64,000 bases of DNA from Actinomycetes bacterium (lineage in GTDB: Bacteria > Actinomycetota > Acidimicrobiia > Acidimicrobiales > Bog-793), in NCBI GenBank assembly GCA_021796535.1, contig JAKABW010000001.1, forward strand, positions 1 to 64,000, written 5' to 3'. Numbering within the stretch: position 1 is the first letter of the stretch; each line of letters begins with the position of its first letter. A program made the position numbers and the translations under genes. The notes beneath the pieces are model-generated. The model had not been told where the DNA came from. It searched no databases and was given only the letters and a program-made list of their open reading frames with translations. Positions 1-10,447 of this stretch are shown here, one piece after another.

Positions 1-420
1 TGTAGCATCTACAATGCCATAGTAGCCGACAATACCAAGGCCTGCACCTATGCCATTAAAAGCTACCCCGGCGCAATTTTCCGCCGAAGCGCCTATACAG
101 CCTGGCAGATCTGAACCAGCAGATGCACCAGAGGCCTTAGTTTGGCAATATCGGCAAGTCGGTCACCGTTTGGAAATAAATCCCATATACAAAAAATTGG
201 TTTTTGGTGAAATATATAGAAGTACCGCCGCCAATAAAGATTCAAAGGGGTTCGTTCTTATCAAATTTATCACCAAGACAAACTTGGCACCATAACAGCT
301 GCCAATTAGCTGTATTACCGGTTACGACTTCGTTATCCATGGCTCAACTCATGGTACACACATCTCTTTTGCTCAACAACCGGGCACAAATCAAATCCGA
401 AAAGATCTTAGCCGATTCCA
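1..420 (-). pseudogene. Decayed ORF at the left edge (possible secreted or surface protein)
   Basis: Reading the minus strand toward position 1, one frame holds three protein-like segments separated by in-frame stops, including a stretch beginning MDNEVVTGNTANWQLLW at about 340. After a further shift near 135 there is an Ala/Gly-rich, Cys-containing stretch (SAGSDLPGCIGASAENCAG) that runs off the window. Composition and repeated small residues suggest an exported protein, but I do not recognise the family. At least two stops and one frameshift make a working gene unlikely. It could also be a chance reading, since the region is A+T-rich. Confidence 0.3.
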
Positions 421-462
421 TACATTTTTTGCATTTGTATTCCTGTATTTTTAAAATTATTA

Positions 463-2901
463 TTAGTTGTGCCATGTAAAATTAGTTATTTCCGGCAAAT
501 CGTCCCCGTGCTCTCTGGTATAAGTCTTGGCACGCATGCGGGCATCCGCCATCTCTTGTCGCAAGGAACCGACTTTTGCCCCCAGACCAGTTACCCTGTC
601 TATAACATCCATAACCAAACGGTATCTGTCAAGATCGTTCAGCATTACCATGTCAAAGGGAGTCGTGGTAGTGCCTTCCTCTTTATATCCCCTTACGTGT
701 AAATTATTGTGGTTATGGCGACGATAGGTCAGTTTATGAATTAACCACGGATATCCGTGGAAAGCAAAAATAATCGGCTTGTCTTTTGTGAAAAGAGCAT
801 CGAATTCACCGTCAGTCAGTCCGTGCGGATGCTCGCTATCGGGGGACAGTCTCATCAAGTCGACCACGTTCACAAAACGTACTTTCAAATCGGGCAGACG
901 TTCCCGCAGTATGGCTGTGGCGGACAGAGCCTCAAGTGTCGGTATTTCTCCGGCCGCGGCGATCACCACATCGGGTGACTCACCCAGCAAATCGCTGGAC
1001 GCCCATTCCCAGATGCCGACGCCTCTGGTGCAGTGGGCGACGGCTTCGTCCATGCTCAGGTAATCAAGAGCGGGCTGTTTTCCGGCCACTATCACGTTCA
1101 CATAATTTCTGCTGCGCAAACAGTGATCGGCCACAGAAAGAAGACAATTGGTATCGGGAGGCAAGTACACCCTAATAACCTCGGGCTTTTTATTGGTCAC
1201 GACATCCAAAAACCCGGGATCCTGATGAGAAAAACCGTTATGGTCCTGCCTCCAGACGTGAGATGTCAAAAGATAATTCAAAGACGGCAAAGGTTTCCGC
1301 CAGGGCACTTTGGCCGACTCCTCCAACCACTTGGCATGCTGGTTGAACATCGCGTCCACGATGTGGATGAAAGCCTCATAGCAGGTAAATATGCCGTGCC
1401 GTCCGGTAAGGAGATAACCTTCCAAAAGACCTTGGCTGATGTGTTCGGAAAGCACCTCCACCACTCTGCCGGAAGGCGACAAGTGGTCGTCATCAGAATT
1501 CCTGGAAGCCATCCAGGCTCTGTCGGTGACCTCAAAAACGGCGGAAAGCCTGTTGGAAGCCACTTCATCGGGACCGAAAAGCAAAAAACTCTCTGGGTTT
1601 TCTTTGATGACGTCCCTGACAAAAGTACCGAGCACTCTGGTAGCCTCGTGCATATTTTGGCCGGGAGCCGGCACCTTCACCCCGTAATCCCTGAAATCCG
1701 GCAAGCGAAGATCTTTTGCCACTTCCCCGCCCGACGCCACCGGGTTGGCACTCATTCTTTTGACACCCTTCGGAGAAAAATTCAGCAGGAAATCTTTGGG
1801 GGAACCGTTCTCGTCAAACAATTCTTCCGGTCGGTAGGATTTCATCCACTGTTCCAGTGTCTGGCGCTGCTTTCCGTCGGAAGCGGCTTCCGTCAAAGGA
1901 ACCTGGTGGGCCCGGAAGGTGCCCTCCATCTTCTCCCCGCCGACTTTGAGCGGGCCCGTCCAGCCCTTGGGTGAACGGAGGATAAGCATGGGCCACTTCG
2001 GCACTTTGTCCGGCAGAGGCGCATCCTGAATATCCTTTATTTCGTCAAGACAAAGCCTCAGTTCCGCTGCCAATGCCTGATGGGCCACGGCAGGATTTTC
2101 GCCTTCTTCTATCGCGACCAGGTGCGGCTTATACCCGTAACCGCGCATGAGAGAAAAAAGGTCGTCTTCTTCTATGCGCGCCAATAAAGTGGGGTTCGCT
2201 ATCTTGTAGCCGTTCAGGTGCAGAATGGGGAGCACCGCCCCGTCTCTTTTGGGATTGATGAATTTATTGGCATGCCAGCTGGTGGCCAAAGGGCCGGTTT
2301 CCGCTTCACCGTCCCCGACAACACAAAACACCACCAAGGAAGGGCTGTCAAAAGCGGCACCGTAGGCGTGCAGCAACGAATACCCCAGTTCGCCGCCTTC
2401 GTGAAAAGAACCGGGTGTCTGCGGTGCGCAGTGGCTCGGAACACCTCCGGGCGAAGAAAATTGTCTGAACAACATCCTCATACCGTTTTTGTCCAATGAG
2501 ATATTCGGATACATCTCGGAATACGAGCCTTCCAGCCAGGCACAGGCATTGGGTCCGGGGCCGCCGTGTCCGGGGCCGGCCACAAATACGGCATTCAGGT
2601 CGAGATCTTTAATGAGCTTGGAGGCGTGGGCATAAAGCAAATTGAGTCCGGGAGTGGTGCCCCAGTGACCCAAAAGACGCGCTTTGATGTCCCCGCTTTC
2701 CAAATGGCGCCGCAACAATTCGTTCTCCTTTAGAAATATCTGACCGACTGAAAGATAGTTGGCGGCCCGCCACCAGGCATCCAAGTCTTTGAGGTCCTCA
2801 CGGGAAAGAGGACCTTCGGCGTCACTTAATTCATACGGGACAGGAGCCACGTTCTCCCCGCCGGAAAGAGTATCAAAATCGCTTGAAGTGTCGATTGTCA
2901 T
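463..2901 (-). CDS. xfp: Xylulose-5-phosphate/fructose-6-phosphate phosphoketolase
   Basis: This 812-residue thiamine-diphosphate enzyme splits xylulose-5-P (or fructose-6-P) with phosphate to acetyl phosphate and glyceraldehyde-3-P (or erythrose-4-P). The family glycine/histidine motif GPGHGGPG lies at residues 109-116 and the ThDP/Mg motif GDGEAETG near 196-203. The length is typical for the family, and the C-terminus ([15 protein letters not shown], then [11 protein letters not shown]) is complete. It is transcribed away from acetate kinase across a 208-bp spacer. The two enzymes form the ATP-yielding end of a phosphoketolase shunt. Substrate preference between X5P and F6P cannot be read from sequence alone. 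Confidence 0.96.
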   Translation of the reverse strand: MTIDTSSDFDTLSGGENVAPVPYELSDAEGPLSREDLKDLDAWWRAANYLSVGQIFLKENELLRRHLESGDIKARLLGHWGTTPGLNLLYAHASKLIKDLDLNAVFVAGPGHGGPGPNACAWLEGSYSEMYPNISLDKNGMRMLFRQFSSPGGVPSHCAPQTPGSFHEGGELGYSLLHAYGAAFDSPSLVVFCVVGDGEAETGPLATSWHANKFINPKRDGAVLPILHLNGYKIANPTLLARIEEDDLFSLMRGYGYKPHLVAIEEGENPAVAHQALAAELRLCLDEIKDIQDAPLPDKVPKWPMLILRSPKGWTGPLKVGGEKMEGTFRAHQVPLTEAASDGKQRQTLEQWMKSYRPEELFDENGSPKDFLLNFSPKGVKRMSANPVASGGEVAKDLRLPDFRDYGVKVPAPGQNMHEATRVLGTFVRDVIKENPESFLLFGPDEVASNRLSAVFEVTDRAWMASRNSDDDHLSPSGRVVEVLSEHISQGLLEGYLLTGRHGIFTCYEAFIHIVDAMFNQHAKWLEESAKVPWRKPLPSLNYLLTSHVWRQDHNGFSHQDPGFLDVVTNKKPEVIRVYLPPDTNCLLSVADHCLRSRNYVNVIVAGKQPALDYLSMDEAVAHCTRGVGIWEWASSDLLGESPDVVIAAAGEIPTLEALSATAILRERLPDLKVRFVNVVDLMRLSPDSEHPHGLTDGEFDALFTKDKPIIFAFHGYPWLIHKLTYRRHNHNNLHVRGYKEEGTTTTPFDMVMLNDLDRYRLVMDVIDRVTGLGAKVGSLRQEMADARMRAKTYTREHGDDLPEITNFTWHN

Positions 2902-3024
2902 TTCGGATGCCTGCCTCTCTTTGTCAAGTTAAGCAATTTTTTGATTCCGCTCTTTAGTCTATCGACGTATGCAAAATGTCAGTTAGAGCATTAGGTCACT
3001 TTATCTTTTTACGATCAGACGATA

Positions 3025-3093
3025 GAATTGGCGTTGATGCCAATTCATCTGCCATATCAAATAAGAGGTTTTACTACATATTAAGTATACTTA
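3025..3093. promoter_or_regulatory. Divergent xfp/ackA spacer with inverted repeat and -10-like palindrome
   Basis: An 8-bp perfect inverted repeat GAATTGGC/GCCAATTC (3025-3032 and 3039-3046, 6-nt spacer) lies between the two divergent genes. Further on, TAAGTATACTTA (3082-3093) is a perfect palindrome containing TATACT, a good -10 hexamer about 19 nt before the ackA start. ackA also has the ribosome site GAAGGA at 3098-3103. Regulation of both genes from this spacer is inferred. Confidence 0.4.
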
Positions 3094-3109
3094 CTGTGAA
3101 GGAATTGTC

Positions 3110-4213
3110 ATGAAAATTATGATAGCCAACAGCGGATCGAGCAGCCTCAAACTGAGTATCGTCGAAGACGGCGACACAACCGGCAAGAAGGGAAACTTTC
3201 CCACCCAAAACAAAGAACGGCTGCAAACCGAGCTGCAACGGTTTCTCGGAGAGGCGGGAGCGGTAAACGCCGTGGCGCATCGCATAGTCCACGGTGGCAA
3301 TATGTACCGTGAATCGATCATCGTCGACGACAAAGAAAGAGCGGCATTGGAACGGCTTTCGGAACTTGCTCCTCTCCATAACCCGATAGCTCTGGAAATG
3401 ATGGACGTTATCAAAGAAGCACTGCCCTCATCTCCGACGGTGGCTTGCTTTGACACCGCTTTTCATAAAAGTTTGCCCGACACGGCATACACCTATCCCA
3501 TTCCGAAAGAAATAACAGACCCCTACGGAATAAGACGGTTTGGCTTTCACGGACTCAGCTGCACCTGGGCGGAACGAGAGGCCAAAAAAGTCTTCGACGA
3601 AGCAAGCCATGAAAGATTGGTCATCTGCCACATGGGAGCCGGGGCTTCCGTGACGGCGGTCAGAGGCGGACATTCCGTGGCCACCACGATGGGCTACACC
3701 CCCATGGAAGGGCTCATCATGGCCACAAGATCCGGTGACATCGATCCGGGTATAATTTTTTTCCTGGCAAAGCACGGCTATTCCGTGACCGATATCGAAG
3801 AGACACTGGACAAAAAAAGCGGCTTGGCTGCTTTGTCTCCCGGGTCGCACGGAGATATGCTGCAGGTTTTAAAGCTCTTCTCGAACAACGACCCTTCGGC
3901 GGTAAGGGCAGTTTCGATGTACACAGACAAGATAGCAAGCGAAATAGCTTCGCTTTCCGTTACCTTGGGCGGTCTGGGGTCTCTTGTCTTCACGGGAGGC
4001 GTCGGAGAAGGGTCCCCTTTGATCAGACAATTGGTGGCAGAGAAAATACAATTTTTGGGTCTTGCAATTGACAAAGACAAAAATCTCTCTTACGAAAGGG
4101 GGACCCTGGTTATTTCCGGCGAATCCTCAAAAGTAAAAGCAGCCGTAGTGGAAGCCCGGGAGGATTTGGTTATGGCCGGAGAAACGAGAGCGCTTTTGAA
4201 CAAAAGAGCCTAA
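3110..4213 (+). CDS. ackA: Acetate kinase
   Basis: This 367-residue ASKHA-fold kinase makes ATP and acetate from acetyl phosphate, the product of the divergent phosphoketolase. Visible motifs are NSGSSSLK at residues 7-14, FGFHG at 144-148, CHMGAGAS at 173-180 and TRSGDIDPG at 206-214. It is shorter than the usual length of about 400. Two normally conserved stretches differ: the usual HGTSHRY reads HGLSCTW, and the usual LGNGAS reads MGAGAS. The catalytic His and Arg positions remain. GAAGGA upstream supports the ATG at 3110. A related butyrate or propionate kinase is less likely given the phosphoketolase neighbour. Confidence 0.88.
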   Translation: MKIMIANSGSSSLKLSIVEDGDTTGKKGNFPTQNKERLQTELQRFLGEAGAVNAVAHRIVHGGNMYRESIIVDDKERAALERLSELAPLHNPIALEMMDVIKEALPSSPTVACFDTAFHKSLPDTAYTYPIPKEITDPYGIRRFGFHGLSCTWAEREAKKVFDEASHERLVICHMGAGASVTAVRGGHSVATTMGYTPMEGLIMATRSGDIDPGIIFFLAKHGYSVTDIEETLDKKSGLAALSPGSHGDMLQVLKLFSNNDPSAVRAVSMYTDKIASEIASLSVTLGGLGSLVFTGGVGEGSPLIRQLVAEKIQFLGLAIDKDKNLSYERGTLVISGESSKVKAAVVEAREDLVMAGETRALLNKRA

Positions 4214-4298
4214 CGGTATCCATGACAAAAAGCACTGGTAAGCGTAGCCTATTCTTTTTATCCTAACCAATAAAACGATATGAGAAAAGGTGTGTCGG

Positions 4299-5000
4299 AT
4301 GGAAAAAGAAAGCGAAGTGCAGGTAAAAAAAGTCCAGGGCGCCATGGCGCAATTAAGCCATGAAGAGTTGGTTTCCCATTGGGAAGAAACCCTCAGTACG
4401 CCGAGAAGACGCTACAGAATAGATGCGAAGATACTGTTTTCGCTGCTTGATTTCTTATACGGTAAAAAGCGCACATTGCCAAAGTTTAAAATTCTGGAAT
4501 TGGTGGCCCGTGTCCCCTATCAGTCCTGGGAACAGGTGTCCTACATCGCCATAACCCATACGTACGAAAGAACCAATTTAGCCAGAAAAATCTTCAACAG
4601 GGTAACGGAAAGCAGAAATCAACAGGACAACGAGCAATGGCACCTGCTCATCCTGGAAGACCTCATCACAAAAAAACAAATCAAAGAGTCAAAAATTAAA
4701 TACTGGGTAATTCCCCAAATAATAGCTTTCGTCTACTACCAGCTGTCATGGCTGCTTTACGTTATCAGGCCCGGATGGAGCTACGGATTAAACGCCGATT
4801 TTGAAGACCACGCCCAACACGAATACGCCCTCTTGGTAAAAGAAAACCCGGAATGGGAAAACGAACCTTTTGATTCCGTATTTGCCGAAGATTACGCCGA
4901 ACTGGATACAGTGGCAGATCTGTTCAGACAAATAAGCTACGACGAAAAAGTTCACAAAGAGGAAAGCCTGGACAAAATGGGGCATCCCCGTTTTGTTTGA
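4299..5000 (+). CDS. Alternative-oxidase-like diiron protein
   Basis: This 233-residue protein carries all six iron ligands expected of the alternative oxidase family. They are Glu67 in LELVARVP (family LETVAxVP), Glu112 and His115 in NEQWHL (family NERMHL), Glu169 in FEDHAQHEY (family LEEEAxxxY), and Glu216 and His219 in YDEKVH (family ADExxH). A hydrophobic stretch around 138-156 fits monotopic membrane attachment. Known relatives oxidise quinol and reduce oxygen to water without pumping protons. AGAAAAGG lies 9 nt before ATG 4299 and favours it over GTG 4290. It follows ackA by 85 nt on the same strand and converges on katG. A related diiron hydroxylase cannot be excluded. Confidence 0.72.
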   Translation: MEKESEVQVKKVQGAMAQLSHEELVSHWEETLSTPRRRYRIDAKILFSLLDFLYGKKRTLPKFKILELVARVPYQSWEQVSYIAITHTYERTNLARKIFNRVTESRNQQDNEQWHLLILEDLITKKQIKESKIKYWVIPQIIAFVYYQLSWLLYVIRPGWSYGLNADFEDHAQHEYALLVKENPEWENEPFDSVFAEDYAELDTVADLFRQISYDEKVHKEESLDKMGHPRFV

Positions 5001-5110
5001 CAAAGGATTTTTCAAAAAGCATTTATCTTTTGTAAAACCATCAGACACTGTCCGGCTCTTTATTTGGATATGCCGGTTCTGACAACAATCAATCGCTTCT
5101 CCGTAACCCC

Positions 5111-5156
5111 AAAAAGCGTTCGCCAGATGCCTAAAACGCAACGGCGAACGCTTTTT
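5111..5156. terminator. Bidirectional terminator between the diiron gene and katG
   Basis: The 14-bp arms AAAAAGCGTTCGCC (5111-5124) and GGCGAACGCTTTTT (5143-5156) pair perfectly around an 18-nt loop. The A-run on one side and T-run on the other let it act as an intrinsic terminator for both convergent genes. Confidence 0.8.
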
Positions 5157-5168
5157 GAAAACAGCTCT

Positions 5169-7358
<2,190 letters not shown>

Positions 7359-7370
7359 TTATAATTATAA
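7359..7370. promoter_or_regulatory. PerR/FurA-like palindrome upstream of katG
   Basis: TTATAATTATAA is a perfect 12-bp palindrome whose near edge is 15 nt from the katG start codon, just outside its ribosome site. It resembles the PerR box (TTATAATnATTATAA). A repressor bound here would block katG transcription. The match is to a known operator type; binding is inferred. The rest of the 7371-7723 spacer is A+T-rich and shows no gene that I can support. Confidence 0.4.
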
Positions 7371-7723
7371 ACTTTTCAAAATACTAATATAGAATATATC
7401 CTTAATTGGAGTCAATACTAAAATAGAATTATTAAATAATTGTCACATAGCTGATTTCCGCGCCTGCTCCTCAGGGTTGTGACAAGAAGAAAAATAAGCA
7501 ATTGTGAATCCGAGGCAATGTTTATCAAACAATCTCTCTGGGGTGGATAAACAAGCAACAATGTGGAGTTGCCTTTACCGCCAATTGCATCTCACGAGAC
7601 CGGAGGAAATTATTTTGTGAGATCATCCCAAATATTTTTTTAGAAAAATAAGAAAATATTTGACTCAGAAGTAAAACTTATATGTATTTTCGTGATAAAG
7701 TTAATTAAAACTGAAAAAGTAAT

Positions 7724-7749
7724 AAACCTACAATAATATTTGTAGGTTT
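7724..7749 (+). promoter_or_regulatory. Perfect 10-bp inverted repeat upstream of hsp20
   Basis: AAACCTACAA (7724-7733) and TTGTAGGTTT (7740-7749) form perfect arms around the 6-nt spacer TAATAT. The repeat ends 21 nt before the hsp20 start and 9 nt before its AGGAGG. It could be a heat-shock repressor operator or a 5'-UTR hairpin. It is not the CIRCE sequence and does not match the HspR box that I know. Confidence 0.5.
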
Positions 7750-7770
7750 GACATTGTAGAGGAGGTAAAA

Positions 7771-8196
7771 ATGCTTATCAGAACAGATCCATTCAGAGAC
7801 TTCGACAGACTTACCCAACAGCTTTGGGGCTCTTTCTCTAAACCGACAACCATGCCGTTGGACGCTTATAAAGAAGGAGACCGCTATGTAGCCGAATTTG
7901 ATCTACCCGGCGTAGATCCAGAATCGATTGACATCACAATCGAGAAAAACCTCCTCAGTGTCCATGCGGTAAGGCCGTATGTGGAGAGAGACAATGCGGA
8001 ATTTGTCGTCAATGAACGCCCTTACGGCAGCTTTACCAGGCAACTCTTCTTGAGTGACAATTTGGACACTGAAAATATAGAGGCCGACTACATAAACGGC
8101 GTGCTAAAGGTGTTGATACCTGTGGCCGAAAAAGCCAAGCCTCGAAAAGTCCAAATCGCCACGGGGAACAAAGAGCCCGCGGCTCTGAACGCGTAA
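7771..8196 (+). CDS. Hsp20/alpha-crystallin small heat-shock protein
   Basis: This 141-residue ATP-independent holdase has an alpha-crystallin domain at roughly residues 38-130. Landmarks are AEFDLPGVDPESIDITIEKN at its start, YGSFTRQLFL in the middle and the conserved NGVLKVLIP near the end. An optimal AGGAGG lies 7 nt before the ATG. It has its own hairpin upstream and an intrinsic terminator downstream, so it is probably monocistronic. It is followed by a MerR/HspR-like regulator, the usual partner of Hsp18-type genes in actinobacteria. Confidence 0.93.
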   Translation: MLIRTDPFRDFDRLTQQLWGSFSKPTTMPLDAYKEGDRYVAEFDLPGVDPESIDITIEKNLLSVHAVRPYVERDNAEFVVNERPYGSFTRQLFLSDNLDTENIEADYINGVLKVLIPVAEKAKPRKVQIATGNKEPAALNA

Positions 8197-8207
8197 TATT
8201 TGAATCA

Positions 8208-8244
8208 GCGAGAGGTCCTCTTGCCGGGGACCTCTCGCCATTTT
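8208..8244 (+). terminator. Intrinsic terminator of hsp20
   Basis: The 11-bp perfect stem GCGAGAGGTCC (8208-8218) and GGACCTCTCGC (8228-8238) has a 9-nt loop and is followed by a short T-run. It starts 11 nt after the hsp20 stop codon. Confidence 0.85.
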
Positions 8245-8266
8245 AAAAACAAGGTGGTGGCCAACA

Positions 8267-8575
8267 TTGGAAATACAAGTAACTCCGTTTTCAATCGAAT
8301 CGGACAAAGCCCTTTACTCCATAGGCCAGGTAGCAGATTTATTGACCGTGAAACAGGCATTCCTGCGTAGACTGGACAGCGAAAAGGTAATAGAACCCGT
8401 CAGATCAGAAGGCGGACAACGCCGCTACAGCCACACCCAAATAGAGCTTATCCAAAAAGTCGTTTCGCTTACCTCGGAGGGATTTACGCTGACAGGTATA
8501 CGACGCTTACTTGAACTAGAACGACAGGTTCTGGAATTAAAGAGCGAACTCAACCGGCTAAAAAAATCACAATAG
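8267..8575 (+). CDS. MerR-family regulator, HspR-like
   Basis: This 102-residue protein has an N-terminal winged helix-turn-helix of the MerR type. YSIGQVADLLTVKQAFLRRL is the recognition region at about residues 17-36, and GGQRRYSHTQIELIQKV follows at about 49-65. A C-terminal leucine-rich helix (LLELERQVLELKSELNRL) should form the dimer coiled coil. It lacks the cysteines of metal-sensing MerR proteins, so an HspR-type repressor of the adjacent hsp20 is the best guess. The start is TTG, with AAGGTGG 9 nt upstream. The downstream 8576-8760 stretch holds no gene that I can support. Confidence 0.75.
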   Translation: MEIQVTPFSIESDKALYSIGQVADLLTVKQAFLRRLDSEKVIEPVRSEGGQRRYSHTQIELIQKVVSLTSEGFTLTGIRRLLELERQVLELKSELNRLKKSQ

Positions 8576-8760
8576 CCGAGCGCCAAGACACCTAAAGACG
8601 ATCTGGTAAACCATTTTCCGGATTCGGCTACGCATAATATCCCCTCGACTGTCTGTCAAAAAAGCGAAAGGACGTCTCTGTCCCATCGGGGACTTGACTC
8701 TGCCTCAGAGACTGCCCGTCTATTTTGTCACAGCGTCAATTCGCTTGCATGTCAACCGTT

Positions 8761-8856
8761 ATGGGAAATCGTAACCTCTTTCCCATCCCTCTCTGTAACG
8801 ATATCGTTATATCACTCCTGATTCCCAGCCCATGCCACAGGAAGTATACTGAGAGG
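8761..8856 (+). promoter_or_regulatory. Promoter and operator region of the island operon
   Basis: Three signals sit before the first island gene. ATGGGAAA/TTTCCCAT (8761-8768 and 8779-8786) is a perfect 8-bp inverted repeat. TAACGATATCGTTA (8796-8809) is a perfect 14-bp palindrome. TATACT (8845-8850) is a good -10 hexamer. GAGAGG at 8851-8856 can serve ATG 8862. The second gene of the operon encodes a helix-turn-helix protein, so autoregulation at the palindrome is plausible but untested. Confidence 0.5.
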
Positions 8857-8861
8857 TGATG

Positions 8862-9656
8862 ATGACTGCGCCGTTCGGATCCTCAGTTCAGGAAGTACCC
8901 CTAAGTAAATCTCCCCTTGTCAATGTAATCGCCCAGGTGCGCTTCCCGGCAGTGATGAAGATCGAGGACAGCGCCTTCGTAGCGAACTTTCAGGAGGCGA
9001 TCCGGAAGGACTACCCGATCCTTCGCCCAGAGCGGCAACTCGGCGCCCTGATAGGGCCGGGAGGAGTCCAGCCGCAGGATGCTGGGACCGTGTGGCGCTT
9101 CGAGACGAAGGACCCGGATGCCTGGCAGGTGACGCTGGCGCCCACCTTCGTGTCGCTCTCGGCGAAGCGGTACACCAACCGCAACGATCTCCTTGCTCGC
9201 CTAACTGTGGTACTCCGCGCCCTTGAGGGCTGGCTCCACCCGAACGTCTGCGACCGCATCGGCGTCCGATACGTGGACCGAGTGACAGGCGAGCAGCTCG
9301 CTCGAATCACCACGCTCGTCCGTCCGGAGATACTCGGCGTCGCGGGGGATGAGGCTGCACTCGACAGAGCGGAGGTCGTACACGCCCTGTCGGACACGCT
9401 GTTCCGACTCGACGACTCCTCGCAGCTACGGGGCCGATGGGGCAGGCTTCCCGGCGGTGTGACGTATGACCCAGGCATCGAGCCAGCGCGAGAACCGTCG
9501 TGGGTGCTCGACCTTGACCACTACACCTCGCAACAAGATGACTTCGACCTCGCCATGATCGGCGTGAAGATCGCTGACTTCTGTGATCGCATCTACACGT
9601 TCTTCCGGTGGGCGGTCACCGATACATTCCTCGATGAGTTCGGAGCCGAGCGATGA
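8862..9656 (+). CDS. TIGR04255-family protein
   Basis: This protein of about 264 residues opens with a family-like segment (EVPLSKSPLVNVIAQVRFP). A middle region with RIGVRYVDRV and a C-terminal DLDHYTSQ...FFRWAVTDTFLDEFG follow the layout of TIGR04255, a sporadically distributed family of unknown biochemistry. No signal peptide, membrane segment or catalytic motif is visible. It starts a chain of six tightly packed ORFs and overlaps the next gene by ATGA. ATG 8862 is chosen because GAGAGG lies 5 nt upstream; GTG 8856 and ATG 8859 are in frame. A role in an island defence or toxin-antitoxin unit is inferred from context only. Confidence 0.72.
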   Translation: MTAPFGSSVQEVPLSKSPLVNVIAQVRFPAVMKIEDSAFVANFQEAIRKDYPILRPERQLGALIGPGGVQPQDAGTVWRFETKDPDAWQVTLAPTFVSLSAKRYTNRNDLLARLTVVLRALEGWLHPNVCDRIGVRYVDRVTGEQLARITTLVRPEILGVAGDEAALDRAEVVHALSDTLFRLDDSSQLRGRWGRLPGGVTYDPGIEPAREPSWVLDLDHYTSQQDDFDLAMIGVKIADFCDRIYTFFRWAVTDTFLDEFGAER

Positions 9657-10447
9657 GCCCCCAAGTTCAAGAGAAACCAACTGCTCCTCAAGGCGATCCC
9701 GAGCTTGAGGGACCTTGGGCGATCCTCCCGATCGCTGACGCGCTCTTTGAGCGGAAGTCCTCGACGACGACGCGGCTCGGGAGGCCCTTTCTCATTCACG
9801 ATCTTGACGACCTGATCCTCGGTGCTGAGCGGATGACTAGCGCAGTCGTGAGCTGGACCAGTCAGTTCTGGCGGCTTGATGTAAGCTCCACCGAGACCGG
9901 CATCACCTACGCCAGCGCTCCTCGCCCCGTACGTGAGGAGGTCCAAAAGCTCCGCGACGAGATCGCTCGTCGAACGCGCCTCACCCGTGAGCAGATCGCT
10001 CGGGCTCTCGGCGTGGATCGCAGGTCGTTGAGCGCATGGGTGAAGGGTGTCGCCACGCCAGACGCCGACAAGTTAGAGCGCCTTCAGATGCTCGCGAACG
10101 TCATCAGGGATATCGACGCTACCAAGCCAGGGAGTGCTACCGAGGTGCTGTTGAGCCGCGCTGGAGGAGTGGACCTTCTCGACCACATTGCTGCCGATCG
10201 CTTTACGCATGCACGTGACTGGCAAGCGCTGCGGGGTGGATCACCTTCGGTAACGATCGTGCACCGGCGCTCGACGAAGCGTCGGCTCCATCAGAATGCC
10301 CTGGACGCCTACCTGAGGGGCGAGCTTCGTCCGCTCGCGCGAGCTGCCACCATCCGTCCGGAATCCGACTACGAACAGGACCTTGCTCAAGCGGAGCGCA
10401 TGATGCCCGAGGAGCCGGCCCGAAGGAGTCGCAGGGGCTACCGATGA
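9653..10447 (+). CDS. Helix-turn-helix protein of unknown function
   Basis: This 264-residue protein has an Xre/MerR-like DNA-binding helix-turn-helix at roughly residues 100-150, where RLTREQIARALGVDRRSLSAWVKG is the readable core. The N-terminal third (ILPIADALFERKSSTTTRLG, then FWRLDVSSTETGITYASAPR) resembles no fold I know. The C-terminus is basic and Arg-rich. It overlaps the TIGR04255 gene and the next gene by 4 nt each, so translation is probably coupled. It may regulate the operon at the upstream palindrome or supply the DNA-recognition half of a three-protein system. Confidence 0.6.
   Translation: MSPQVQEKPTAPQGDPELEGPWAILPIADALFERKSSTTTRLGRPFLIHDLDDLILGAERMTSAVVSWTSQFWRLDVSSTETGITYASAPRPVREEVQKLRDEIARRTRLTREQIARALGVDRRSLSAWVKGVATPDADKLERLQMLANVIRDIDATKPGSATEVLLSRAGGVDLLDHIAADRFTHARDWQALRGGSPSVTIVHRRSTKRRLHQNALDAYLRGELRPLARAATIRPESDYEQDLAQAERMMPEEPARRSRRGYR

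Noticed and set aside
1033-1974. 313-codon plus-strand frame
   Set aside because: It is antisense to phosphoketolase, with no recognisable motif; treated as a shadow.
8576-8860. Left attachment site for the island
   Set aside because: I compared this stretch with the 3' end of tRNA-fMet and its flank and found no convincing direct repeat.
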